DNA of 64,000 bases from Paradesertivirga sp966210515 (GTDB lineage: Bacteria > Bacteroidota > Bacteroidia > Sphingobacteriales > Sphingobacteriaceae), in the NCBI GenBank assembly GCA_966210515.1, contig CBIHLM010000003.1:1-64000 (forward strand), given 5' to 3'. The position numbers and the translations under genes are program-made. Positions 1-9,338 of the stretch are shown here, piece by piece. Numbering within the stretch: position 1 is the stretch's first letter; the number at the start of each line of letters is the position of its first letter. The notes under the pieces are model-generated. The model saw only the letters and a program-made list of their open reading frames with translations. It searched no databases and had not been told where the DNA came from.

Positions 1-2
1 TC

Positions 3-713
3 AGCACGTTTATGTCTAAACCTGCTGAACCGAAAAAATCACCGTTCAGAAGAGTTCGCTGGGTGCATGCCAACTATCGGTTGATAATCACCCTAACCCT
101 GATAGCAGTGGTGTCATTGCTGGTAATTATTTTATTTTTGTCAGCAGCGTCGCAGGTATTACTAATGTTTCTAGGTGCTATTGCTGTTTCTTACAACCTG
201 CCATTATTCAGCCTTGGCGATAAAAGGTTTGGATTAAGAAACGTCCCCGGATTAAAACTCTTCCTTATATCTCTTATATGGTCCTTAAGCTGCGTGCTTT
301 TGCCTATTGTTGAACTGGGCAGCAGTCAATCGATCATAATACCCGCAGAGGACACTATTCTATTGATTGCCAAACGTTTTCTTTTTATAACTGCTATTAC
401 CATCCCCTTTGATATACGGGATTTATATCAGGATAAAAGTTATGATCTTAAAACCATCCCTGTTGTTTTTGGAGAACGCAAGTCCTATTTAGTCTGCCAG
501 ATTCTTCTAGTTGCTTATCTGACTTTGCTATTTTTATTCACAAAAAGTTTCGACGCAAACTTTGTCGCACTAACCCTGACCATTCTTCTCACAGGCTGGT
601 TGATCTTCAAATCTGAATGGAAGAAAAACGAATACTATTATTTTCTCTATTTAGATGGGATGATGATTCTACAATTCATCATTTTATACACCTTTAACCT
701 GATCAAAATGTAA
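3..713 (+). CDS. UbiA-like prenyltransferase, 5' end outside window
   Basis: Polytopic membrane protein (about 6 hydrophobic segments in the visible 237 residues) resembling the UbiA family, which transfers prenyl groups to aromatic or haem acceptors in the membrane. The second Asp-rich motif is recognisable in PFDIRDLYQDKSYDLKTIPV, followed by the usual KT-(I/L)-P stretch. The first NDxxD-type motif is absent. The frame stays open to the left edge of the window, and the ATG at position 12 falls in what looks like the loop after helix 1-2, so the true start is probably outside the window rather than the protein being short. The substrate cannot be told. The next gene, at 1022, appears to have its own promoter. 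Confidence 0.6.
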   Translation, partial: STFMSKPAEPKKSPFRRVRWVHANYRLIITLTLIAVVSLLVIILFLSAASQVLLMFLGAIAVSYNLPLFSLGDKRFGLRNVPGLKLFLISLIWSLSCVLLPIVELGSSQSIIIPAEDTILLIAKRFLFITAITIPFDIRDLYQDKSYDLKTIPVVFGERKSYLVCQILLVAYLTLLFLFTKSFDANFVALTLTILLTGWLIFKSEWKKNEYYYFLYLDGMMILQFIILYTFNLIKM

Positions 714-1021
714 TTTTCATGTTACATTAATGGTTTTGAATGTCTATTCCTCCACTGCTTGACATTGCATTTTAAAAGTTATTTTCCCTGAAAGAAATAA
801 ACAACAACAACACAAACTTTCAGTTAAATTATTTAACAATGATTGATGCTCCATTGTGCAAATGTTGCTCCATTTCCCCAATTGGTAGAAAAATATCGCG
901 ATAGAATATATTTTATATCTGTGGTAAATTTTTTATTAAGAAGGTTAAAAACTATAACTTCGCCGCACACAAACGTTTTATTTGTGGAAAGGTTTCAACT
1001 ATCTGAAAATAATTAAAATTC
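714..1021. other. AT-rich intergenic region with a candidate promoter
   Basis: 308 bases without a credible gene. It holds an imperfect hairpin (CTGAAAG at 788-794 with CTTTCAG at 827-833) and a candidate -7 element near its right end (955-962). No RNA gene or riboswitch is recognisable. Confidence 0.5.
955..962 (+). promoter_or_regulatory. Candidate Bacteroidota -7 element (TAACTTCG)
   Basis: TAACTTCG fits the TAnnTTTG/TTCG -7 pattern of Bacteroidota. It would give a leader of about 55 nt for the gene at 1022. No clear TTG -33 element is seen at normal spacing. Confidence 0.35.
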
Positions 1022-1444
1022 ATGCTAAGCAAACTTATAGTTCCCCAATTAGCCAGATACATCTTTACTATCTTATTGCTTATCTCTCAATTACCAACCC
1101 TTAAAGGCAGCGACTATCCGGTAGACGCTATCAATGCTAAAACACGGTTGGGAGCTTGGTTAATACCGATCGATGAAACAATCGCGGTAGCAGCCCCTCA
1201 TTTACCAGTTATTCGGAAATGGGACGGTTCGGGCGACCCATTTAAATTCAAAAGGAATACGTACCTGTACGACGAGAAGATCTTAAAAACATGGATCCAA
1301 ACTTATCCTGATGAATTTACTAAGTATTGCATCGCGATGAAAACACTACTTAAAGACACAAAAGAATCCACACTAACACCAATAATGAAAACTATTTATA
1401 CTGACCTGAAGGCCCAGTATTTCATGATCAAGAAAACCATCTAA
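1022..1444 (+). CDS. Hypothetical secreted protein
   Basis: 140-residue protein not recognised as any family. It begins with a hydrophobic stretch (about residues 10-26, ending near LKGSDYP) that looks like a signal peptide or single membrane anchor. The mature part is mixed polar with several Trp and Lys residues and no Cys pair or catalytic motif. It lies 27 bases upstream of the HYR-repeat protein on the same strand, so the two may be co-transcribed from the promoter near 955. Function unknown. Confidence 0.55.
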   Translation: MLSKLIVPQLARYIFTILLLISQLPTLKGSDYPVDAINAKTRLGAWLIPIDETIAVAAPHLPVIRKWDGSGDPFKFKRNTYLYDEKILKTWIQTYPDEFTKYCIAMKTLLKDTKESTLTPIMKTIYTDLKAQYFMIKKTI

Positions 1445-1471
1445 TATTTAACTAAATACTTATCTCAATTT

Positions 1472-4400
1472 ATGCAAAATTTTTACAGCACTAATCCGGT
1501 TACGGAAACACGTTCTTTTATAAAGAATAGTCTTCCGAAATCGAGAACATTTAAAAAGGCCAGTTTAAAAGCGGGTCTGACTTTAATGTTTCTATTTCTG
1601 ATTGGGTTTCAATCAGCATTTGCGCACGCCGTTCAGGTAGGATACGCCGTTTTATCAAATGGGTTTATCCGTGTTTACATCGAGCACTGGCATGGAGATT
1701 ATACAACATCAATGTTGGTAAATAACGGAATGAGCATCACTACCACCTATGGCAGCAGCACCGTTACGCAGAATGTCAACCCAACGGGAGCATTTAACAA
1801 CACTGCGTGGAATAACCTTCCTGGTGCGGGATCAGCGATTACGATTTTATCTAAAGGACCCAGTGCTAACCAATACAATGACTGGGCATATTATGATTTC
1901 GCACCAGCAGCATGTAATGTACCCGTTCAAATTACATTAAATGGGGGATTAACAGTAGTACTCACAGAGGAATCAACAAATCTTTGGCCTCAAACCATCA
2001 CGGGAACCTTTACAGATACTGCGGCTCCGACAATAACAACGTCAAACACAACTGCTTCAGTTTCTTGCAATACACCTGGAACAACTGTAAACTTCTCAGC
2101 TACAGCACTTGATAACTGTACCGCTAATCCAGCTGTTACATTTAGCATCGCACCAGGATCATTTTTCCCGGTAGGAACAACCAATGTTACCGCTTATTCA
2201 ACGGATGCCAACGGAAACGCGGGTCAGTTAACTTTTCCGGTAATAGTTTCGGTAATTGATAATGTTAAACCAAACTTATCTGTACCAGCTGCTATTATCG
2301 TTAATAATACTCCCGGAATATGTGGTGCAACAGTTTCATATTCCGCTCCCATAGGAACGGATAGTTGCTCTACTCCAACGACAGTACAAACTGCTGGCTT
2401 ACCTAGTGGATCGGTTTTCCCCGTAGGAACAACCGTCAATACTTTTAAAACTACGGATGCAGCCGGAAATTTCACTACTGCAAGCTTTTCGGTAACCGTT
2501 ACTGATAATGAAGCTCCTTTCAATGGAAGCGGTGTAGCAATCGTTTCTATTCCCGCGGGTCGCACCTACGGATGGTCTCCATATACATTTTCCTTCGCTA
2601 ATCAGGTTCCTGCAGGCTCGATTATCACAGGTGTAGACCTTGCATACTCAGCTGTAGATCAGGGATGGGGAGGAACAGGAGACTGGACAAACATGCAGGT
2701 TGCCGGCACCCGTATCGGAGGGAACCAATTATTTCACCATACACAATCGTTCAATATAAACTATAATGGAAGCATTCCTAATTATACATATGGTGCGTCA
2801 AACAACACATTCGCCATGTACTTTACCGGATATTCAGGCTGGGTAGGATATTTCCATGGGGGAACAATGACCATCCACTATGAAAAAGACATTCCAACGG
2901 TAACTGCAGAATGTTCTGCAAAGGTCACTTCAGCGCCTAGTGCGAAAGATAATTGTGAAGGACTAATTACCGGAACTACTACCGATCCATTATCGTATTC
3001 TGCACAAGGAAATTATGAAATCAACTGGACATTTAAAGACAGCAAAGGAAATTCCTCAACAGCAAAACAAAAAGTTGTAGTCAAAGACATCACCGCACCA
3101 GTTGCTCCGGTACTTGCAGATGTAACAGCAGAATGTTCTGCCACAATATCGATCCCTACCGCTATCGATAACTGCGCAGGTACAATTACGGGTACAACAG
3201 CTGATTCTCTTACTTATTCAAGTCAGGGTACACATGTAATTACCTGGAACTTTAACGATGGAAACGGAAATATCTCTACGACTACCCAAAATGTGGTTAT
3301 AAAAGATATTACAGCACCAGTTGTTCCCGCTCTTACTAATGTAATTACTGAATGCTCTGCTACAGTATCTGCTCCAACTACAACAGATAATTGTGCTGGT
3401 ATCATCACAGGAACAACGTCAGATGCCCTGACCTATACAGCTCAAGGCTCTAATGTTATCACCTGGAACTTTAACGATGGAAACGGAAACACAACTTCGG
3501 CGACCCAGAACGTAATAGTAAAAGATATTACAACTCCTGTCGTGCCTGTTCTTACTGATGTTATTGCCGAATGTTCTGCTACAGTATCTGTACCAACCAC
3601 TACTGATAACTGTGCGGGTACAATTACAGGAACCACGTCAGATCCCCTGACTTATACAACTCAAGGTTCTTACCTTGTTACCTGGAATTTTAACGATGGA
3701 AATGGAAATGTAACTACAGCGACTCAAAAAGTAGTGGTAAAAGACCTTACCGCTCCCGTTGCTTTAGCGAAAAACATTTCGGTAACACTTGTAAATGGAT
3801 CCGCGTCAATTACTGCTGCATCTATAGACAATGGCAGCAATGACGCTTGCGGTATCCAGTCTTTGTCTATTGACAAATCTAACTTTAATTGCTCAAACCT
3901 TGGATACAACACGGTTATACTTACTGTAACTGATGTAAACGGAAATGTGTCTTCAGCTTCCGCGATCGTGAATGTAATCGGTGTTACACCGGTTGCTTCC
4001 ATCACTGAAAGCAGATCTGACAATACGTTCACTGGCCTAGACAGCAAAACTATCGCTTTAGGTTATGGTGCACAAAAATTAACGCTTACTGCATCCAACA
4101 GTACATCTGCGAGCAATGCAACCACTTATGTATGGTCGCCGTCTGCTGGTTTAAGTAGCACCACAATTGCTAATCCGGTATTTAGTCCAATTGCTGCCGG
4201 TTCTTATACATTTAATGTAATTGCAACCAACGAGTTTGGATGTTCTGCAAGTGCAGCTATAACAATTACTGTTATCGATGTTCGCAGTGGAAATAAAGGC
4301 GACAAAGTATTAGTATGCCATAAAGCAAATAACAAATGGACGCAAATCAGCGTAAGCGGAAATGCAGTGAACGTTCATTTAACAAATGGTGGTTATTTAG

Positions 4401-4744
4401 GTGCTTGTAATGCTCCGGCTACAACTGCTGCTGCTCCATCAAGTGATCTTGCTCTTACCAATAGCTTGACTGTAGGTAACTCAAATACATTATCTGCTTA
4501 TCCAAATCCATTTGCAGGTCAAACTACGGTAACTTTCAAATTAGTTTCAGATCAGGCTAATGTATCATTAGATCTATATGATTTGAAGGGAATAAAAGTT
4601 AAAAATGTTTACTCGGGTTCTGCGAATGCATTACAAGCGTACTCATTTAGTTTTGACGGTTCAACTCTGGCGTCTGGCGTTTATTTCTTCAAGTTAAGTG
4701 GAAATAAGTTGGATTTGAATTTCAAAGTTATTGTAAACCAGTAA
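1472..4744 (+). CDS. Secreted HYR-repeat protein with T9SS C-terminal sorting domain
   Basis: 1090-residue exported protein. Residues about 30-52 form a signal peptide ending in SAFAHA. The region about 53-180 is a non-repeat domain. HYR (hyalin-repeat, Ig-like) domains follow, with hallmarks such as DNCTANP, FPVGTT and DANGNAG. A lectin-like insert sits near residues 350-475. Four near-identical 73-residue repeats occupy about 480-772, each with AECSA, DNCAG and FNDGNGN. A PKD-like domain follows, and the last about 85 residues (AYPNPF ... GVYFFKL) match the type IX secretion type A sorting domain. The protein is therefore expected to be exported through Sec and T9SS and to end up at the cell surface or outside. 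Role likely adhesive or structural; substrate unknown. A strong terminator follows directly. Confidence 0.85.
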   Translation: MQNFYSTNPVTETRSFIKNSLPKSRTFKKASLKAGLTLMFLFLIGFQSAFAHAVQVGYAVLSNGFIRVYIEHWHGDYTTSMLVNNGMSITTTYGSSTVTQNVNPTGAFNNTAWNNLPGAGSAITILSKGPSANQYNDWAYYDFAPAACNVPVQITLNGGLTVVLTEESTNLWPQTITGTFTDTAAPTITTSNTTASVSCNTPGTTVNFSATALDNCTANPAVTFSIAPGSFFPVGTTNVTAYSTDANGNAGQLTFPVIVSVIDNVKPNLSVPAAIIVNNTPGICGATVSYSAPIGTDSCSTPTTVQTAGLPSGSVFPVGTTVNTFKTTDAAGNFTTASFSVTVTDNEAPFNGSGVAIVSIPAGRTYGWSPYTFSFANQVPAGSIITGVDLAYSAVDQGWGGTGDWTNMQVAGTRIGGNQLFHHTQSFNINYNGSIPNYTYGASNNTFAMYFTGYSGWVGYFHGGTMTIHYEKDIPTVTAECSAKVTSAPSAKDNCEGLITGTTTDPLSYSAQGNYEINWTFKDSKGNSSTAKQKVVVKDITAPVAPVLADVTAECSATISIPTAIDNCAGTITGTTADSLTYSSQGTHVITWNFNDGNGNISTTTQNVVIKDITAPVVPALTNVITECSATVSAPTTTDNCAGIITGTTSDALTYTAQGSNVITWNFNDGNGNTTSATQNVIVKDITTPVVPVLTDVIAECSATVSVPTTTDNCAGTITGTTSDPLTYTTQGSYLVTWNFNDGNGNVTTATQKVVVKDLTAPVALAKNISVTLVNGSASITAASIDNGSNDACGIQSLSIDKSNFNCSNLGYNTVILTVTDVNGNVSSASAIVNVIGVTPVASITESRSDNTFTGLDSKTIALGYGAQKLTLTASNSTSASNATTYVWSPSAGLSSTTIANPVFSPIAAGSYTFNVIATNEFGCSASAAITITVIDVRSGNKGDKVLVCHKANNKWTQISVSGNAVNVHLTNGGYLGACNAPATTAAAPSSDLALTNSLTVGNSNTLSAYPNPFAGQTTVTFKLVSDQANVSLDLYDLKGIKVKNVYSGSANALQAYSFSFDGSTLASGVYFFKLSGNKLDLNFKVIVNQ
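2909..3787 (+). repeat. Four tandem about 219-bp coding repeats
   Basis: Repeat units begin with the GAATG(T/C)TCTGC motif at 2909, 3131, 3350 and 3569, giving periods of 222, 219 and 219 bases (73-74 codons). Units 2-4 are very alike at both DNA and protein level, with the shared block ending in TTTAACGATGGAAA. They lie wholly within the HYR-repeat gene. Confidence 0.85.
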
Positions 4745-4761
4745 GATAACAATTTAAACAT

Positions 4762-4804
4762 AAAACAAGAAGCCCCGTGTCAACAACACGGGGCTTCTTG
4801 TTTT
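4762..4804. terminator. Strong bidirectional rho-independent terminator
   Basis: A perfect 19-bp stem (4762-4780 with 4786-4804) closes a CAACA loop. The core is GCCCCGTGT/ACACGGGGC with A-rich and T-rich flanks on the two arms, so it can act on both strands. It separates the converging HYR-repeat gene and response regulator gene. Confidence 0.93.
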
Positions 4805-4853
4805 ATACATCCCTTAGCTCGATATGTCTTAGGAAAATGCTCCCCGTACTCGC

Positions 4854-5540
4854 TTAGCAAACAAACTTATATCCTATGCCTCTAACTGTTTGCAGGTAAC
4901 TTGGAGAATCCGGATTATCCTCAATTTTTTTGCGCAACCTTACAATATGCATATCAAGCGTCCGGGTGTTTACGTCAGAATTATATCCCCAAACAACCAT
5001 CATAAGTTCATCGCGATGAATTACTTTGTTTGCGTTTTTAAGAAAATAAAGCAAGATGCGATTTTCAAGTATCGTCAATTCAATTTTCTTACCATCCTTC
5101 AAAAGAGAATGAGTGTTTGGATGATGCTCTATGTTATTAAATCTGTGCATCTCAGTTTTCTCATTATTAACAACAAATTTTATCTTGTTTTCAATAAGAG
5201 CAACCAGTACATCCATGTTAAATGGTTTAGTTACATAATCGGACACACCAAAGTTGTACGCATCAATTTTATCTACATCCTGAGCTTTGGCAGTCATCAT
5301 TATAACAACCCCTTCAAAACCCTTTGCCCGGACATTCTTACATACCTCAGAGCCTTCTTTCTCGGGCAGCATCCAGTCCAGTAAAACGATGTCAGGATTT
5401 TCTCTCATAATCATTTCTTCTGCTTCGGCTCCATTTGAAGCTTCGATGATTATATAACCCTCGGTCTGCAAACGATGAGAAACAAGGAAACGAAGATTTT
5501 CATCATCTTCAACAATTGCAACTTTAATGTCTAAATTCAT
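4854..5540 (-). CDS. OmpR/PhoB-family response regulator
   Basis: 228-residue DNA-binding response regulator. The receiver domain (residues about 5-118) has the acidic pair D12/D13, the phospho-acceptor D55 in DIVLLDWMLP, T83 and K105 (TKPF). The C-terminal winged helix (about 130-228) ends in VRGIGYKF, typical of the OmpR group. It overlaps the histidine kinase gene upstream by four bases (ATGA), so the pair is translationally coupled and almost surely cognate. Target genes cannot be told from the window, though the adjacent pseudo-peptidase gene heads the same operon. Confidence 0.93.
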   Translation of the reverse strand: MNLDIKVAIVEDDENLRFLVSHRLQTEGYIIIEASNGAEAEEMIMRENPDIVLLDWMLPEKEGSEVCKNVRAKGFEGVVIMMTAKAQDVDKIDAYNFGVSDYVTKPFNMDVLVALIENKIKFVVNNEKTEMHRFNNIEHHPNTHSLLKDGKKIELTILENRILLYFLKNANKVIHRDELMMVVWGYNSDVNTRTLDMHIVRLRKKIEDNPDSPSYLQTVRGIGYKFVC

Positions 5541-7210
5541 ATCTTCTGTTCGTATGGTAAAATTATAGTAAACTCCGATCCAATCCCAACTTTACTTTTA
5601 ACAAAAATATCCCCCTTCATAAAGTTAACCAGTTCTTTACAAAAAGCCAACCCAAGGCCGACGCTGCCCTGCTGATTATACTGGTTTTGTATCCTGTAAA
5701 ACTTTCTGAAAATGTTCTCCATTTCCTCTTTAGGTATTCCGATCCCCTGATCGGAAAACCTAAAAACAATTTTACCTCTTTCGAGAGATATATCTATATG
5801 CTGGTACTTACGCTTGGGCAAAGAGTATTTATATGCATTCTCTATCAGATTCTGAAATATACTTGCCATTAACACCGGATCCGATTTAAAAACTTCTACT
5901 TTCCTGATGTTATATGTAATTTCAAATTCCGGGTATTTGACATGATAAGCATCAATTAGATTCTGCACAAACACTTCGATATTAATTTCCTCGTTCTTTA
6001 TTTGAATTGACTGATTTTCAATCTGAGTAAAGGAAAGAAGCTTATTCATCAAATCATTCAACTTATCTGCTTCTTCATCAAGAATTTTACCATACCTAAA
6101 GCGCTCCTGATCGGTTATGGTATTGGCGCTCCTGATGTTATTTCCGGCGATCTTAATAACACTTAAAGGTGTTTTAAATTCATGTGTAAGATTATTGATG
6201 AAATCATATTGTAACTTAAACATTCGGCTATTGATATGAAGATTTCGATATATTAGATAAGCAATAAAGCCTAAAATGCCGTAAATAATTAAGATTGAAA
6301 CTGCTACAGGTAAAAACCTCCTGTTTATTTCTTTAGATAAAAAGCTTCTTGAAGAGCTAAAAAACAGTTTATAATCCGCAAAAGCCCCCGAAAGAGCTAA
6401 ATCAGTATTTAACAAATCAGGATTTGTATCAACAGATTCAAAAACGAGCGGGCGGATACTTATCTCCTGATAAAGTTCCGGATGATTGTTCTTTATAGTC
6501 AGTTTAAATGGATTTAAACGAAATGACAAAATATCCTGTTCGTATATAGCCGAAGGTTTGAGATCTTTAAACATTAAATCCCTGAATATCCGAACCTCCT
6601 CTTCACGAGGGATGTTCATTAAGGTGATTCTGTTGTGTGTTATGTTGTAGAAAACCTCAAACGATTTATCGCTTGAAAGGCTTTGAGAGGTATCAACCGA
6701 CTCAATATAGGTCGAAAATTTTATTGCCATCCGGTTAAACTCATCAATGGCTCTGATAGCAGGCTTTTTATCCGGACTTTTATATATAACCACCGAATCA
6801 GGCGGCACTTCTCTGCCGAGTTGATAAATAGCCTTTGGCACAATTGAAAAATTATTTATTCTGAAAGCATTCGGTACAAGCCGATTACTAATTTGAGTGT
6901 CGTAAAAAATTATACGACTAACGAAGGCATACTTTCTTAATACGGTATCGGCGTATTTAATTACTGAAGCAGAATCAAGATAGCCTTGATAAAAAGAGAT
7001 TTCAGGAATTCTGTTTAGAAAAAAATCATTGTAAGGTTTTACCGTTTCTTCCAGTACAGAGATCTTTTGGGTGTTAAACTCATTCTCGACATACTTCTCG
7101 GTAAAATTTCGGGCTAAAAGGAGAGCAATAACTAACGAAGCGCTAATAAGTACCAGAAAGCTAACATTAAGAAGGTTATTTTTCCGGTAATATGCCTTAA
7201 AGCTTCCCAT
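5537..7210 (-). CDS. Membrane sensor histidine kinase
   Basis: 557-residue two-component sensor. Membrane helix 1 spans about residues 14-34, a large periplasmic sensor region about 35-300 has no recognised fold, and helix 2 spans about 303-325. Then comes a HisKA domain with H343 in the motif NLTHEFKTPLS and a full ATPase domain: N box (FQNLIENAYKYS), G1 (DQGIGIP), F box (FRKFYRI) and G2 (GSVGLGLAFCKEL). All catalytic boxes are present, so it should be active. It starts 8 bases after the S9-like lipoprotein gene and overlaps the response regulator gene, giving the operon order pseudo-peptidase, kinase, regulator. The ligand is unknown. Confidence 0.93.
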   Translation of the reverse strand: MGSFKAYYRKNNLLNVSFLVLISASLVIALLLARNFTEKYVENEFNTQKISVLEETVKPYNDFFLNRIPEISFYQGYLDSASVIKYADTVLRKYAFVSRIIFYDTQISNRLVPNAFRINNFSIVPKAIYQLGREVPPDSVVIYKSPDKKPAIRAIDEFNRMAIKFSTYIESVDTSQSLSSDKSFEVFYNITHNRITLMNIPREEEVRIFRDLMFKDLKPSAIYEQDILSFRLNPFKLTIKNNHPELYQEISIRPLVFESVDTNPDLLNTDLALSGAFADYKLFFSSSRSFLSKEINRRFLPVAVSILIIYGILGFIAYLIYRNLHINSRMFKLQYDFINNLTHEFKTPLSVIKIAGNNIRSANTITDQERFRYGKILDEEADKLNDLMNKLLSFTQIENQSIQIKNEEINIEVFVQNLIDAYHVKYPEFEITYNIRKVEVFKSDPVLMASIFQNLIENAYKYSLPKRKYQHIDISLERGKIVFRFSDQGIGIPKEEMENIFRKFYRIQNQYNQQGSVGLGLAFCKELVNFMKGDIFVKSKVGIGSEFTIILPYEQKI

Positions 7211-7218
7211 GAACCTCT

Positions 7219-9108
7219 CTACTTAAGATTTGCAGCAAAGAACTTCTCAAGCTCATTAAAAAACTCTAGTCGCGTCTCGGGATTTCTAAAGTTGTAATCC
7301 CTGCTTTCTTTGGTAATATAGGTAATCGGAACTTTGCGTTTCTTTAATTCCTTAACAAATTGGTTCGTCTCATTAACATTCACTCGAAGGTCCTTTTTGT
7401 CCTGCGCTATTAACAAAGGGGCTTTAATTCTGCTTGCATGAAAAACCGGCGAAACTGCTCTTAACTGATCCATTTCTTTCTCAGGATTTCCTACCATTTC
7501 ATAATACATTTGCAATGTAGGCTTAAAGTGGGGTGGAACAGCTTTGATGTAAGCAAATAGGTTGAGAAATCCGGATTGAGATGCGCCACAGGCATATAAA
7601 TCAGGTTTAAAAGACAGTGCATGCAAAGCACTATATCCGCCAAAACCATACCCGTAAATGCCAATTCTCTTTTTATCAGCAATACCTTCATCGATTAACC
7701 ATTTTACCCCGTCGGTGATGTCATTCTGAATATCAGTGCCCCATTTTTTAAATCCTGCAATCCAAAATTTCTTTCCGTATCCTTTTGACCCCCGATAGTT
7801 AACCTGAAAAACAGCATATCCCCTGTTTGCCAGGAACTGAACTTCAGCGCTAAAACCCCATGAATTTCTGTGCCACGGACCGCTCCCTCCGTGAGGAATT
7901 ACGATCAGCGGAAGATTTTTTGGCTTACGCCCGAGAGGTAAAGTCAAATACCCGTCCAGCTTTAACCCATCACGCGATTTAAACGAAACCGGCTTCATGC
8001 TACACATTTGATCCTCCGGGATAGAAGGATTTATATCACTTAGCTTAACTAGCTTTTTTGTTTCCGGCGCATAATGGTAAAAAGCACCTGGTGTTTTATC
8101 GGTAAATGTTCTGATAATAAATTGTTGTTCTACCAAATCATTGTCAGTAACCCTGATTTCGGTATTTGGGATTAGTCCTTCCAACTGTTTGTAAAAAGCC
8201 TTGACGGAATCATTGAGATAGATACGCTCCCTTTTCCAGGTTTCGAAGCCGGCAAATAAAATCTTGTGATCCGACTTTGAATAACCTGCTTCAACGATGT
8301 CGACATCCGGATGTGACACAATTACCTTAGTCTCTTTACCAGTAACGCAATCAAATTCCACCAATGCTGTTTTATCTCTATCAAAATTAGAAAGCGCATA
8401 AATTCGGCTTTTTATAGTCTTGCAAAACCCGACAGGCGAAATCTTATTCTTAAAATTATTCGTAATTACCGGTTTGAACTTATCCTTTTCAGAGTTTCTG
8501 TAAAGCAATGTTTCGTTTACTCCATCACTTGCAAGCGCTAACCTAAGCATCCCATACTCATCTGCAAACCAATTGATTATATTGCCAGGATTCATTTCGG
8601 CAAGGGTTAACGTACCATCATTTATATTTAAACGATAGGCATCAAAAATAGTCGAGTCACGGTTATTGAGCGCGATCAATATTTGGTTATTAATAACATT
8701 GTCGTAGTCGATAAGTCTTACACGTACTGAATCTACCGGCAGCAAACCTCTGAAATTTTTACCCGTTTTAGATACCGCGTATAAATGAGCACTTTTACTC
8801 CGCCCGTTGTCGTTCATAAACAGGAGGTCATCGTTATTTACCCAACAATAAAACGTGGTATTGTACTCGGTTTCGTTGGTTACACGCGTTACATTTCTCC
8901 CGTCGATGGTCTGAACAAAAATGTTCATCCGATTTTTGTAGGGTTGCTGATAAGATATATACTTGCCGTCGGGAGAAATTTTGAAGGTCGTTTTTACAGG
9001 ATTCTTGAAAAAATCTTCAATAGGAATTTTATCCGCACTCCGCTCAAAAGCACAAGCCGACAACAGGAAAAACCCGATAACACTTAACAACTTCAACTGC
9101 TTCTGCAT
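7219..9108 (-). CDS. S9 prolyl-oligopeptidase-like lipoprotein, probably catalytically dead
   Basis: 629-residue protein with a lipoprotein signal (lipobox LLSAC, Cys at residue 19), a WD/beta-propeller-like region (about 35-360) and a C-terminal alpha/beta hydrolase domain (about 380-629) of the S9 peptidase family. The nucleophile motif, normally GxSxGG, reads GYGFGG with Gly488 at the Ser position. The region that normally reads EGHGF before FRxPExR has Tyr605 where the His is expected. The Asp (D573, DLRV) is kept. Hydrolysis by the usual Ser-His-Asp triad is therefore not expected. The reading frame is intact and well conserved in sequence, so the protein is probably functional in another way, perhaps binding peptide. 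It is the first gene of a three-gene unit with a histidine kinase and response regulator. Confidence 0.85.
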   Translation of the reverse strand: MQKQLKLLSVIGFFLLSACAFERSADKIPIEDFFKNPVKTTFKISPDGKYISYQQPYKNRMNIFVQTIDGRNVTRVTNETEYNTTFYCWVNNDDLLFMNDNGRSKSAHLYAVSKTGKNFRGLLPVDSVRVRLIDYDNVINNQILIALNNRDSTIFDAYRLNINDGTLTLAEMNPGNIINWFADEYGMLRLALASDGVNETLLYRNSEKDKFKPVITNNFKNKISPVGFCKTIKSRIYALSNFDRDKTALVEFDCVTGKETKVIVSHPDVDIVEAGYSKSDHKILFAGFETWKRERIYLNDSVKAFYKQLEGLIPNTEIRVTDNDLVEQQFIIRTFTDKTPGAFYHYAPETKKLVKLSDINPSIPEDQMCSMKPVSFKSRDGLKLDGYLTLPLGRKPKNLPLIVIPHGGSGPWHRNSWGFSAEVQFLANRGYAVFQVNYRGSKGYGKKFWIAGFKKWGTDIQNDITDGVKWLIDEGIADKKRIGIYGYGFGGYSALHALSFKPDLYACGASQSGFLNLFAYIKAVPPHFKPTLQMYYEMVGNPEKEMDQLRAVSPVFHASRIKAPLLIAQDKKDLRVNVNETNQFVKELKKRKVPITYITKESRDYNFRNPETRLEFFNELEKFFAANLK

Positions 9109-9278
9109 AAAATTAACGACCCCTTCCCTACTGGAGATACAAAGAAGGTTTAAAATACTAAAATATGGCTTTTCTAATTTTCAACAAGTAACAATTAGAA
9201 TACAGCTAGTTTGGAACAGTTTACAATATCTACTATAAGAAAAAAACATAATAGAAAATGAAAAGTAAGCATTTTCGT

Positions 9279-9286
9279 TATCTTTA
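9279..9286 (+). promoter_or_regulatory. Candidate -7 element (TATCTTTA) for the TPR gene
   Basis: TATCTTTA is one base off TAnnTTTG and lies 52 bases before the ATG at 9339, in the 230-base divergent gap between this gene and the pseudo-peptidase operon. Confidence 0.3.
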
Positions 9287-9338
9287 TCAATACAGGAACA
9301 ATAACGCTCTGTTTTAAATTTTTATCTCCTTTACTATC

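Noticed and set aside
2909..3787. CRISPR-like array
   Set aside because: Repeat units are over 200 bases, in frame and coding, without spacers.
1990..4047. Several minus-strand open frames antisense to the HYR gene
   Set aside because: They repeat with the HYR units and are artefacts of the Thr/Ser/Val-rich sense coding.
4890..5384. 164-codon open frame on the plus strand
   Set aside because: Antisense to the response regulator gene, which has all family motifs; no sign of coding in this frame.
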